From contig RSEH01000221.1 of NCBI GenBank assembly GCA_006503475.1, forward strand, positions 17,341 through 81,340: DNA of 64,000 nucleotides, written 5' to 3'. Below, one piece after another: positions 20,414 to 29,470 of this stretch. Position 1 is the first letter of the stretch, and every line of letters starts with the position of its first letter. This stretch comes from Stentor roeselii (taxonomy: Eukaryota; Ciliophora; Heterotrichea; Heterotrichida; Stentoridae). The notes below the pieces were generated by a model that was not told where the DNA came from, searched no databases, and saw only the letters and a list, made by a program, of their open reading frames with translations. The translations under genes were made by a program, and so were the position numbers.

Positions 20414-21808
20414 CTATAATTCACTTTTCTTATCAGAAAAATCAGGCTCAGGCCTCGTTCTTACATAGTTCCTGCTACCTGCAAGTGCATCATCTACAGC
20501 TTCTTGCATACATCGATATGAGTTGTCAGGACATTCGACTACACTGTGTCGCATCTTCTTGCCTCTTGAAATAACGAGACCTGATGTAAATGATTCTTTT
20601 ATTAAAGGATACTTTTCACTGTTCACCCAAAAAATACTCACAGGGTCACTTTTGAAGTGACCTGCAAGCTGGTCTAATACTTTTCGGACTTCAGGTGTTG
20701 GGTCGAAGTAAATAAGACAGAACTTGAAATCGTTTATGTTGCAGTTTCCTGTGTTGTAAAGACCGCGAGTCAGTTCTCGGGCTAGGATTAAAACTTCGTG
20801 GGCTTCAACTTTCTCGTCGATCCATCGCACTAGGTCTCTTCTCGAGAAACTACCTGGGTATAGCTCGAATTTTGAAGGGGTTATCAGCATGAGACTGGGA
20901 AAACGAGGGATGTTGAACTTTTTTATCAGTTCTGTGTCGGTTGATCGGGTTTCCCCAAAAACTACTTTTCCTTTAAACTCCCTCGAAAGCACTTTAACCA
21001 AAGGACTGGACTCTTTCCCCTCAATAAACGAGATAACTTTAACCTGTTCCAAATCACTAGCCAAGAACTCTTCCAAGTTATTCACATTAACAAACCTCAA
21101 AAATCCAGAAATCTTCTTCAAAACAAACTCATACATCGCATTAAAATTTCTTTCCCCAGTATACTGTTCATGATCAACAATAGTACTTTCAGGAAAGAAA
21201 ACAATACCAGGGTACTTTTTAACATTATACTCTTTACACAAGTCTTCATTTTCATCACAATTAACAGCAGCGACTTTTGCAATTCCTTCAAGCCTCGCCG
21301 CTAAGGCATTCCACTCACCTGCGAAATGATGAGACAAGTCACATCGAGGTCCATAAAACTGAAGCATCCAAATTTCATTTCTGCGATAAAGACTTTTAAG
21401 ATTATTGTCCTTTACCTCAACAACAGGTGAGTCCTCATATAAAAAGTGAGTCCTGTAGTACATATTAGGATTTTTATACCCTGCATAGCAGTCATAAATC
21501 TCATCAACCGGGTACTTCATGCCTCCAACCGTGATTCCTTCTTCTCCAAATCGATCATAAACCTCACGTTTTGCAGGGTTCATCAAAACTTCATAAGCCT
21601 GAGAAATTTTCATGAAAATTTGAGGGTCTTCCTCTTTATTCGGGTTCGTATCTGGATGTTTTTCACGGCTTAGCTTTTTAAAGGCCTTTTGAATTGTTTT
21701 CTCGTCAGCTGACCTGTCAACGCCGAGAAGTCTGTAGTAGTCAGCTGAGTGGACTGTGAGAAGAGAGCAAAGGACTAGTAGAAGCATGAAAGGAGATAAT
21801 ATTGCCAT
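20414..21808 (-). CDS. ER DnaJ protein with non-catalytic thioredoxin domains
   Basis: A 464-residue protein. A signal peptide (LSPFMLLLVLCSLLTVHSA) precedes a J domain (24-90: DYYRLLGVDRSADEK, HPD intact in REKHPDTNPNKEEDP). A thioredoxin-like domain follows at about 135-240 (EIWMLQFYGPRCDLSHHFAGEW, KYPGIVFFPE). Its active site has a lone Cys in PRCDLS rather than CxxC, and a second thioredoxin-like fold at 245-345 (RFPSLMLITP) has none. The protein ends KSEL, a KDEL-type retrieval signal. The arrangement is close to DNAJC10/ERdj5 or DNAJC16, so it probably delivers substrates to BiP without redox activity. Confidence 0.9.
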   Translation of the reverse strand: MAILSPFMLLLVLCSLLTVHSADYYRLLGVDRSADEKTIQKAFKKLSREKHPDTNPNKEEDPQIFMKISQAYEVLMNPAKREVYDRFGEEGITVGGMKYPVDEIYDCYAGYKNPNMYYRTHFLYEDSPVVEVKDNNLKSLYRRNEIWMLQFYGPRCDLSHHFAGEWNALAARLEGIAKVAAVNCDENEDLCKEYNVKKYPGIVFFPESTIVDHEQYTGERNFNAMYEFVLKKISGFLRFVNVNNLEEFLASDLEQVKVISFIEGKESSPLVKVLSREFKGKVVFGETRSTDTELIKKFNIPRFPSLMLITPSKFELYPGSFSRRDLVRWIDEKVEAHEVLILARELTRGLYNTGNCNINDFKFCLIYFDPTPEVRKVLDQLAGHFKSDPVSIFWVNSEKYPLIKESFTSGLVISRGKKMRHSVVECPDNSYRCMQEAVDDALAGSRNYVRTRPEPDFSDKKSEL

Positions 21809-21862
21809 TGGACTTGTATACGTGTTAAATTCTGGTTAGCTAATGGAGGATTATTTAATAAT

Positions 21863-22879
21863 ATGGGATGCTGTGCTCCGAGAAGTCTTCCTCAAAAGGA
21901 AAATACTTTTATTAGGTTAATTCAAGTCGCGATTATGGGAGAGTCTTTGGAAATACTGAAATCTCGAGTCGCTCTTTTTGAGAATGGTTCGAATTTGAGC
22001 TTACTTAACCTTCCCATGTTTGATGTGAAAAGTTATAAATTTTCGGCATTGTCGTTGGCTTTTTATGTTGGAAATTTAGAGGCTTTTCGATTTTTTTATG
22101 AAAATAAAGGATTATCTGTGCAGGAGATGGAAAAAAATTTACAAATGAATCAGTTATCGGCTTTGGTTTTAGCTTGTGAGAAAGACTATTCGGATTTGTT
22201 GGAGTTTTACATACCTGTCTATATGAAGAACTTTTCCATTGTTGAGAGGTCGAGTTACTCCTTCGAGTTAAGTAAGACCACCTCTCAGAAGACTCCTGTT
22301 CACATCGCTTGTGAATTAGGACATGTCTCGATATTGATGACTATTTTCAATGCCTTCCAAAACAGAGAAAAGCCGCCTTTTTTCCTTAACCTTCACTATG
22401 TCGATGAAATTTCAGGTGAAAACTGTGTTTTTATTGCTTGTCGGAAGAAAAATAATTTGGTGCTTAGATGTTTGTTTCATGTTGTTAAAGCTGATTTTTC
22501 TTTGAGAAATTTAGAAGGAAAAGGATGTGTCTTTGTTTTGGCCGAAGCGGCTTTGAAAGATGGAGCTTCTGGGACTTTGGAATGTTTGGAAATTTTAGTT
22601 GATTGTGTTGGTCTTGCTATTCAGGATGAGGAAATGGAATTACTTAGGAAAATTGATGACTTTCAAGTACAGGCTTTTGTTGAAAGGAAGGAAAGATTAG
22701 TTGAAATTGGAAAGGTTAAAGGGGCAAAGGAAAGTTTTAATGATGGAAATACTTTTGATGAAATTTTAAATCAGACTCAGAAGGAATTCATTGGGTTTAA
22801 ATTTATTGAAACTGAACTCACTGGGATTAGCTCGATTAGTAAAGTTGAAGTCACAAATGACTCTATATCGTTTAAGTAA
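21863..22879 (+). CDS. Ankyrin-repeat-like protein with MGCC acylation motif
   Basis: A 338-residue protein starting MGCCAPR, a candidate for N-myristoylation plus palmitoylation. Degenerate ankyrin-like helix pairs can be picked out: SALSLAFYVGNLEAFRFFYE, SALVLACEKDYSDLLEFY, TPVHIACELGHVSILMTIFN (best match) and NCVFIACRKKNNLVLRCLF. These suggest a membrane-tethered ankyrin scaffold. The last 90 residues are not recognised. Its ATG is 54 nt from the divergent DnaJ gene. Confidence 0.75.
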   Translation: MGCCAPRSLPQKENTFIRLIQVAIMGESLEILKSRVALFENGSNLSLLNLPMFDVKSYKFSALSLAFYVGNLEAFRFFYENKGLSVQEMEKNLQMNQLSALVLACEKDYSDLLEFYIPVYMKNFSIVERSSYSFELSKTTSQKTPVHIACELGHVSILMTIFNAFQNREKPPFFLNLHYVDEISGENCVFIACRKKNNLVLRCLFHVVKADFSLRNLEGKGCVFVLAEAALKDGASGTLECLEILVDCVGLAIQDEEMELLRKIDDFQVQAFVERKERLVEIGKVKGAKESFNDGNTFDEILNQTQKEFIGFKFIETELTGISSISKVEVTNDSISFK

Positions 22880-23340
22880 TATTTTTGGAAGAATTGGTTT
22901 TGAATAAAATATATTTATTGAAGATGTGTAAAGTAGGAAGTTTATTGAAACATTATTATTTATTTAGACTTTGAGAATTAATAATAGATGAGTAATTGAA
23001 TTATATTTATTAAACTTCATCATTTAGACTTGGATTATCAATAAATAAATGAATATTTCAATTAATTTTATTAAACATCATCATTTAGACTTGGATTATC
23101 TATAAATAGATGAGTAATTCAATTTATTCAATTTAATTATTGAATCAATCTTAATTTAGTAGATGACTCTTTGTGAAAACCGCATAAAATAAATAAACAA
23201 ACTTTCCTGCTATATAAACTTCAAATAATCCTTGAATTTCACTTAATTATAGCAGATGACTCTCTGTGAAAACTTAATGGAACAAATAATAAAAAAAACT
23301 TATCCTGCCATATAAACCTCAAATAATCATTGAATTTTAC
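22880..23340. other. Repeat-bearing intergenic stretch
   Basis: No gene. It holds two families of direct repeats, annotated separately, in a strongly AT-rich background between two convergent genes. Confidence 0.7.
22963..23135. repeat. 60-61-nt tandem repeat, about 2.8 copies
   Basis: Copies start at 22963, 23023 and 23084, each with TTTAGACTT, then ATAAATA(G/A)ATGA and, in the first two, ATTTTATTAAAC-type tails with CATCATCA. Copies two and three are nearly identical in their first 24 nt. The third is cut short. Confidence 0.8.
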
Positions 23341-23343
23341 TTA
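23157..23343. repeat. 93-nt direct repeat, two copies, covering the stop of the next gene
   Basis: Copies start at 23157 and 23250. Shared blocks include AGATGACTCT-TGTGAAAAC, CCTGC-ATATAAAC and TCAAATAATC-TTGAATTT. The second copy runs into the stop codon (23341-23343) of the minus-strand coiled-coil gene, so this looks like a tandem duplication of that gene's 3' end. Confidence 0.78.
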
Positions 23344-23919
23344 AACATATTTGGATTCCTGGGCAACCTGCAAATCCCTAATCATCTGATTGCTTTCCTT
23401 CAATTGTTTCTTCAGCATTTCAATATCCGCTCTCATATTTTCAACAACATCATCCCTACTTTTCGAATATTCCGATTCCTCAGACGAATTTTCCCCAATA
23501 ATCCTTAAATTTTTCTTCTCAACAAGTTTTTTCTCAATATTTTCAAAAACCATTTGTTGTCTAAGAAATTTTTCCCTTTCTTTTTTTTCTCTTTCAACGA
23601 TAATTTTAATTTCATTTTCAGCATTTTTCAATTTGAATTCCTGATCCTCCCGATTTTTTTTTGAATTAACATCAAAAGACCTTCCTGGAAGTCTTTTAAG
23701 AGTTGATATTCCAGTAGTAGACTGACAAGAACTGATAACGATTTGTCGATTGCTAGGTAAAAGAGGGTTATCCAGTAAGTAATAAGTGCTAAGATTGACT
23801 CCAGGATCATGTTTTCTAAGTTCAGCACTCCATCCATTGTAAGGAACAGGATAAGTTTCACGAGCAGGAGTGACTTGTTTGGAATACCTCAATAACGAAT
23901 TAAGTATAGTATCTTCCAT
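23341..23919 (-). CDS. Coiled-coil protein, unknown
   Basis: A 192-residue protein: a Pro/Tyr-containing N-terminus (ARETYPVPYNGWSAELRKHDPG), a basic segment (KRLPGRSFDV), then a Lys/Glu-rich coiled coil at about 92-185. No family recognised; its short size and N-terminal tract resemble small axonemal or cortical proteins, but that is a guess. The ATG overlaps the stop of the upstream gene as TAATG, a 1-nt overlap, so it must either be translated by reinitiation from a shared mRNA or use a promoter inside the upstream gene. The 3' end lies in a duplicated 93-nt unit. Confidence 0.7.
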   Translation of the reverse strand: MEDTILNSLLRYSKQVTPARETYPVPYNGWSAELRKHDPGVNLSTYYLLDNPLLPSNRQIVISSCQSTTGISTLKRLPGRSFDVNSKKNREDQEFKLKNAENEIKIIVEREKKEREKFLRQQMVFENIEKKLVEKKNLRIIGENSSEESEYSKSRDDVVENMRADIEMLKKQLKESNQMIRDLQVAQESKYV

Positions 23920-24263
23920 TAAGTATTACTAACTTCGAACTCAGCGTTTTTCGTATAAGCGAAGTTCTCCGGGTCATCAGAGCCGAACTCTTCTTTTAAA
24001 AGACTCAGATTTTCTTCACTGGTCACTCGGTTCACATGAGACAAGTGCTCGGCTTGCAAGATCAGGTCTGGATCGTTACTTTCAATCATTTCCTCTAATA
24101 AAACCATCAAATTCCCATCAGCTGAACTTCTTAAGTCATCAATCAACGTCTGTGCCTGACGTTCCATGAATTTTTGCTCGATTTGAACTTTTGATAGTTC
24201 ATTAAATAAGTCCTTGTAAAGTTTACTGTACTCTTCTTCAAGACTTGTCAGAGTTTTCTCCAT
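23919..24263 (-). CDS. Small helical protein, unknown
   Basis: A 114-residue acidic, mostly helical protein (MEKTLTSLEEEYSKLYKDLF, KFMERQAQTLIDDLRS, MVLLEEMIESNDPDLI). No domain recognised. It sits 16 nt downstream of the alpha-mannosidase stop and overlaps the next gene by one base (TAATG). I looked for a 15- or 16-nt intron that could fuse it to the next frame and found none, so it is most likely a separate gene. Confidence 0.62.
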   Translation of the reverse strand: MEKTLTSLEEEYSKLYKDLFNELSKVQIEQKFMERQAQTLIDDLRSSADGNLMVLLEEMIESNDPDLILQAEHLSHVNRVTSEENLSLLKEEFGSDDPENFAYTKNAEFEVSNT

Positions 24264-24279
24264 CCTTATTAATACTTCA

Positions 24280-27153
24280 CTAATCTACTTTTTTCCTGAA
24301 TTTCACTGAGTTCAATGTAAGGATCAGGAAAACTGGAAGAGCCGTCAACAGCATCACGAGTAACAAGAAATAAAAAAGGTCTTGCCAGGAAGTTGATAGA
24401 TTTTTATGACTGAAATCAAGAAATTCATTTAAAATAGCAGGAAAAGACTTTTTTTTCTCAGGGAATTCGTAAGAAATTTCAAATGTTTTTAGCTCGAATG
24501 GATTTATTTTTGAGGTTGAATTTGATTTTAAAGGTTTTTGGATGTTTTCTGGGAAGTTTTTGTTGATTTCGAATTTTATGATGTTGCCCAGGGTGTTATG
24601 AGTTGTTGGAAGGATTTGTTGCCCGTTCATCAAGGTTTCGTTGAGGAGGGTGAGATGATCGAAAGTGAGAGGGACAGGATCTTCACAGATGTTGAGAACT
24701 GAGACAAACATCTTCTCTTCAACATAAAAAACACGAGATAAGTAAAGACACTCATTTTCAGATAATATCTTAAAGTCCATCTTCCATTTCCAGTCTTTTT
24801 CATCTTTTCCACTGTCAAGGTCGAGACTAGCTTCTAAAACTTCTGATTGATCTTTAAAAGTATCATCCTTTTCACCCTTCACATTTTTAGTACTAGAAAC
24901 AGCTAAACAAACAACAGGATTTTTAAAGTTCAAATAATTTTTCCATATTTTCGAATGATTCAACCTATCAAAAGTGACTAAAAATCTGTGAAAAGCAGCA
25001 GAAGGGTCTAATAAAGGAAGACCAAGACCTAAAACGTCATCATTTTCTGGGTTTCTGTGAATGTGAAGGTCCAGGAAAGAGTTGCCGAAGGCTACTCCGA
25101 TAGGAAACCTGGGAAAAACCTGCAAAAGTCCTTCAGAGTAGTTCTGCATAAAGGCTCCAACTACTGGGACACTGTTTTCTCCGTAGCAGTTGTAACGTGG
25201 TTCGTATTCTGACCTTTTTATCAAGTCTGCAGTGTTAAAAGTGAAGAAGTCCAGGTTGGGTCTTTGAAAACGTAAGAAAAGTTCATCTCCTGAAGGGCAG
25301 GTCAAGTTGAAAGTAAGTAAAAAGTGTTCTTGATCTAAGGAAATCAAAATGTTTTGAGTGAAATTGGAGTCTAAGTAAACGAACTCGCTTTGAATCAGGC
25401 AGAATTTTTGGCCTCTTAGGTAAAAATAGTCAAGATTTTCACCGATTTCTTCAAATGCTGCCTTTTTAGATTATACCATTGGTCTATACTCGTATGCGCC
25501 TCCTTCTAATGCATCTGTTCTTATCAGAGAAGAGGATAGTTTGAAGATGGAGTCTTTGAAATGGACTTCTTGAATTAGACCTCTTTGAAATAAGATGTTG
25601 AAATTTCCGAATGTTACTCTTTCGCTTGTTCCTTTTCTTCCGGACTTGCTGCAACCTTCGCATCTTTGGGTGAAGTGACGTAGGAAAATAGTTTTTACTT
25701 CGAATCCTTGGAAGTCGAGTAATAAAAATAGGAAATTTTTTGTTTTTGTGTCGAAGATGTCTCCAATTAGGAACTTACCTGAAGTGTCTGTGACCTGCAC
25801 AAACTCAGAATTCACAGGAATCTGAACAACATCTCTCTTGCGCCAAGCAAGTGAATTAAACAAGAAAAAAACCTTAAAAGGAACCTGAATTTCATTTTTT
25901 TCATTTTTCTCTATCTTAATCAAATTCAAATTCCTATTAAAGCTCTCAACAACCTTTTCCTGTTCAACCCGAAGTCTCATCATATAATCCTCAAAAGGTG
26001 CAGGTTGACAAGTGCCAGTGACCGCATCATGATGTAAACTCAAGCAACTATCAAAAGAATCAAAATCTCTATTCCCTAAAAACCCATTCAAAACCTCTGC
26101 AACCCTGACCAACGAATGAGTTTCTGAAATTTTCTGCTTTAAACTAGGTCTCGAGGCGTAAAATCCAGTCCAAGAAATCGGTCGAAATCGAATAGTTTCC
26201 GAGACATAAGGCAACAAATCCCCTTCAAACACATCAAAAGTTTCTCCAGACTGTAAAACCTGAGAAAAGTACTCCGAAGGTGTTGCAAATTTTATTTCAA
26301 CCTGATCAGAGAACTTTGCCAAGTCAAGAATAAACTGAAACTGCCTCTTAGTAGTTTCCAAGTCTTTAAAAAAAATATCATCTCCATACAAAATCATCAA
26401 GTTTTCAGTGCGATAAGCGAACTTTACCTGGTCCACATACCTCAAAAGTGCCTCATAACACCCAGGGAGATAATCCGAATAATTCCCTTCTGCCGGGTAA
26501 CACGATTCAAAGCTTCTAGTATCCATAAAACTCGGTAAATTATAATGACTATGCAGTAAATGTGTGAAAATTTCTTCACTTTGCGCGAAAGTTTCAGTCT
26601 TCCACCAGAATTCCAAATTCCCTTCTTTAAGCTGTTGCTAAATACTTCTTACCTTGTACCTTTCTTCGACTCTTCCCATTACCAAGTACTTGAATCCAAA
26701 CCTCTTCAACAAAGCAGGTGTGAGACTCGAGTGTCCGAAAGGATCCAATTGCCAAGCGACTTCAACATTTCTCACATCAAGTTCAACCTTCAAAAACGAG
26801 TGACCTGTCTCGATTTGTCTCGCGACTGACTCGAAATCAGTGAGGGCCTCGTCATGCATGACCCAGCCGCCCCCAGCGATTTCGATTTGTCCTGTTTTTA
26901 TCAGTTTTTTTAACCTTTCTTTATCCTCAGGGTGTTTTGAAAGCCAGTGACTGAGCCAGATGCTTTCACTCCAACAGAACTTGAACTGTTGATTGGACTC
27001 GAGAACTGAAAGGACTGAATGAAAAATAGGCTCGAAATGCTCGATTTGGTAAACTTCTAACTTGTCGATCCACCCTGCATCGATGTGACTGTGAGGCACG
27101 ATGAAGAACTTGATACCTGCTGAAAGAGGAAGAAAGATTAATGTTAATAACAT
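24280..27153 (-). CDS. GH38 alpha-mannosidase, membrane-anchored, KKxx tail
   Basis: Two 15-nt introns (26638-26652, 25462-25476) join three exons into 947 residues. A signal peptide (LLTLIFLPLSAG) is followed directly by the glycosidase domain: zinc ligands His23 and Asp25 in PHSHIDAGW, the nucleophile Asp137 in WQLDPFGHS, then LHHDAVTGT, a further metal-site motif. The middle and C-terminal beta domains continue to a transmembrane helix (LLLVMLLTALPVFLILTL) and a short tail ending KKVD, a dilysine KKxx-type ER retrieval signal. So the enzyme probably trims N-glycan mannose in the ER or early Golgi rather than the lysosome. The ATG follows the upstream stop with no spacing (TAAATG). Confidence 0.93.
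25462..25476 (-). other. 15-nt intron 2 of the alpha-mannosidase gene
   Basis: Minus-strand GTATAATCTAAAAAG, phase 0, A at position 10. Joins YRPM to AAFEEIGENL; retained, it gives TAA. Confidence 0.92.
26638..26652 (-). other. 15-nt intron 1 of the alpha-mannosidase gene
   Basis: Minus-strand GTAAGAAGTATTTAG, phase 0, A at position 10. Joins VEERYK to QQLKEGNLEFWW; retained, it ends the frame at TAG. Confidence 0.93.
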
Positions 27154-27780
27154 TTATTGGATCTGTACTTTTAAAGGCTTTGATAATGAAGAATGGGATC
27201 GACCACGGGAAAGACGGGATTTTGATGAAGAAAGAATAACTGGAACCTTTACTAGGTTTGTTGATGACTTTGAACGCTCCGTGATTGACTTGGACTTATG
27301 CTTCACGTCGATTTCAGTCTCAAGAAGAAGTTTTCGTGAACTTGTCATTTTTTTCTTCTGCTCGATCTTTTCTTTTACCTTTTCTAGAAATTTTTCTTGA
27401 TTTGATAGTTTTTCCTTTAGTTTTTTCACTTCTTGCTTTGAGGTTTGAAGTTCTTTTGCTAAGTCCTCGATGGTGTTTTTATAAGTTTCGATATCAAGTC
27501 GAAGTTGGAAGTGTTTCGCGATATGAGCTCGGTTATCAACTTCTAGTTTCATGATAATCGTTTCAAATTGCTGAAGTCGTTCAGCAAGTTCTTTTACTTC
27601 AGAATTTCTGACCTTTTCTTTGAAGTCCAGCAAGTTGTTGATAAAATTCTTGAGAGCAGAGTGCAAGTGACTGTTATCTAATTTTTTTATCTTTTCCCAG
27701 TCTTCCGAATTGACTTCTTCATCATTGATTTTACAGTCTTTAACAAATACTTCCCAGAAGAGTTTTTGAAGTTTAGTCAT
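27154..27780 (-). CDS. Coiled-coil protein with basic Ser-rich tail, unknown
   Basis: A 208-residue protein: a helical N-terminal third (LFWEVFVKDCKINDEEV), a coiled coil at about 55-145 (KELQTSKQEVKKLKEKLSN) and a Lys/Ser/Arg-rich tail (SSKSRLSRGRSHSSLSKP). The tail would suit microtubule or nucleic acid binding; nothing specific is recognised. The stop TAA is followed at once by the ATG of the mannosidase gene, and the start is 6 nt after the kelch stop. Confidence 0.7.
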   Translation of the reverse strand: MTKLQKLFWEVFVKDCKINDEEVNSEDWEKIKKLDNSHLHSALKNFINNLLDFKEKVRNSEVKELAERLQQFETIIMKLEVDNRAHIAKHFQLRLDIETYKNTIEDLAKELQTSKQEVKKLKEKLSNQEKFLEKVKEKIEQKKKMTSSRKLLLETEIDVKHKSKSITERSKSSTNLVKVPVILSSSKSRLSRGRSHSSLSKPLKVQIQ

Positions 27781-27786
27781 TTATAT

Positions 27787-28680
27787 CTACTTATGATGAC
27801 TCGCATGTTGAAAGGTCCACTCATCGTTTTCGACTTTGTAAATAAACAAAATATCATCTTCACTGAAAAGGAAAATTTCAGATCTTAAATTAAAACCGTT
27901 ATGTGAAAATCGCAGAGTTCCTTGTAAAGGCAGGTCTGCACAATTTTCGAAGTTTTTTCCATCAAAAAGATGAACTTTTGTATTTTCTATTAAAGTCAAG
28001 CCCATCGGGTCATATCCTCCAATGATGAGAATAGTCGAGTTGGCTAAAGTAATGCAACTAGGAAGTGCGACTTGAAGAGGAGTTTTAATCATGCTTTCAA
28101 CCCAGCAGTCAGCAGGAATGTCATAAATAAGAAAGCTGTCGAAGAACCTGGGTGTTGAAGGGTAGTCCAAGAATCCTCCGATAAGGTAAAGAAAGGTGTG
28201 CACAATATAAGACCCGCTAAGAGCTACTTCGACTGGAAGTTTGGGAAGTTCTCCCCATTTCTTTAATTTAAGGTCGAAGTAATAGGGCGGCGCTGGCCGC
28301 CCTTCAGTGATCAAAGCGCCTGTTATGTAAATTCTGTCTTTAAACTTGTTCAACTGACCGAAACTCAAACTGTGAGGCGCTGGCGGCAGTGAAGTCATTT
28401 TCTTTTCATTCAAGTGAATGATCCAGGCCTCTGAAGTGTCTTGTCCCCCGATTAGGATGTAGAGACCTGGACCTAGCTTTGTAAACATGCAGCCTTTACG
28501 GAATGATGAACGAGAATCGAGTATTTCTTCTCGGAATCGCTTTTTCTCTGGGTCGAAACAGAGAAGACTGCTTGAGTTTAAACGCGGTTTGTAGTAGCAG
28601 TTGTCGTTTTGGGTTTTTATTTTTATTAGGCTGTCGTTTCGTGTTTTGTCACGGCTTGTTCCTCGGCAGGTGTTGCCCAT
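27787..28680 (-). CDS. Kelch-repeat protein with MGNTC N-terminus
   Basis: A 297-residue protein beginning MGNTCRG, a myristoylation/palmitoylation-type start. Kelch blades carry the GG-x-Trp pattern: LYILIGGQDTSEAWIIHL, RIYITGALI, YLIGGFLDYPSTPRFFDSFLIYD and ILIIGGYDPMG. Five or so blades are visible, enough for a small propeller or a partner-dependent one. No BTB or other domain is present. A membrane-tethered kelch adaptor is the likely form. The coding DNA contains a perfect GC-rich hairpin (28284-28303). Confidence 0.78.
   Translation of the reverse strand: MGNTCRGTSRDKTRNDSLIKIKTQNDNCYYKPRLNSSSLLCFDPEKKRFREEILDSRSSFRKGCMFTKLGPGLYILIGGQDTSEAWIIHLNEKKMTSLPPAPHSLSFGQLNKFKDRIYITGALITEGRPAPPYYFDLKLKKWGELPKLPVEVALSGSYIVHTFLYLIGGFLDYPSTPRFFDSFLIYDIPADCWVESMIKTPLQVALPSCITLANSTILIIGGYDPMGLTLIENTKVHLFDGKNFENCADLPLQGTLRFSHNGFNLRSEIFLFSEDDILFIYKVENDEWTFQHASHHK
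28284..28303. repeat. GC-rich perfect hairpin 8-4-8
   Basis: AGGGCGGC-GCTG-GCCGCCCT, arms perfectly complementary. It encodes part of EGRPAPP in the kelch gene on the minus strand. It is an unusually GC-rich island for this DNA. Confidence 0.75.
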
Positions 28681-28774
28681 TTGGTTTTATTAATGCTTGG
28701 ATTAGATTTTTTAGGGGTTTCAGGATTGGGTGCGTGGACTGGCGGGGTTAGGATTGAAGTGGTTATTATTATTC

Positions 28775-29308
28775 ATGATTTATGTATTTGCACTTTTAGT
28801 AGTTTTCTCTAATGCAAGTAAAAAACTGACTGACGGTCAAGATGTTCGAGCATATATCGAAGTCGGTGAATCCCAAGTGTTCGAACTTGACATGCTTTCT
28901 TTAAAGCCTGACACGAAATACGAAGTCCGAATATCTTACCTTGGCACGATAGCCGGTCACTTCTCAATGGACTGGGACTGCTGGACAGGGGGTCGAAAAC
29001 TTCTAGACACAGAAAAAATAGTTTTTTTTACTGACAAAGACAGAAGAATCCCAGGCGGTTGTCATCGAATAAGTGTAAAAGCAACAAGAAATTCAAGAGG
29101 CTCATCAAAAAGTGCTTCTGAGCGAGGAATTTGGTTCAACATTAAACTTGAAAGTTACTCTGCTCTTTCTGTTCCTAATTCAGTTGTTCCTCTAGTTTTA
29201 GTGCTTTTGTCGCTTTTTGTTCTGGCCCCGGTACTTTTTTTGTTTTTGAAATCAAGACTTTCTTTGTTTTCAAGTGACTTGAAACTAGATTCTAATAAAA
29301 TTAATTAG
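28775..29308 (+). CDS. Small type I membrane protein, unknown
   Basis: I place the start at the first in-frame ATG (28775), giving 177 residues; the longer frame upstream has no ATG. A signal peptide (MIYVFALLVVFSNAS) leads to a 110-residue extracytoplasmic domain with strands and a Cys pair (DWDCWTGG, GGCHRIS). A transmembrane helix (VVPLVLVLLSLFVLAPVLFLFL) and a short tail follow. The order resembles small ER/secretory type I proteins, but no family is recognised. It diverges from the kelch gene. Confidence 0.7.
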   Translation: MIYVFALLVVFSNASKKLTDGQDVRAYIEVGESQVFELDMLSLKPDTKYEVRISYLGTIAGHFSMDWDCWTGGRKLLDTEKIVFFTDKDRRIPGGCHRISVKATRNSRGSSKSASERGIWFNIKLESYSALSVPNSVVPLVLVLLSLFVLAPVLFLFLKSRLSLFSSDLKLDSNKIN

Positions 29309-29470
29309 TCTCTGGGTTGATTGAAGTGGTTTTGAATAAATTGAGTAATGGAGAGTTTTTTTATTATTGGTTATTTTAGGGATGGCTTAAAGGTTAACGT
29401 TTAATGAAGGATGATGAATGAAGGATAATGAAATGGTTTGCAAGGAGGGTTTATGCTAAGGTTAATACAA

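Noticed and set aside
23919-24263. Fusion of the 114- and 192-residue genes by a small intron
   Set aside because: No GT...AG segment of 15 or 16 nt at the junction joins the frames; the nearest candidates are 17 and 21 nt.
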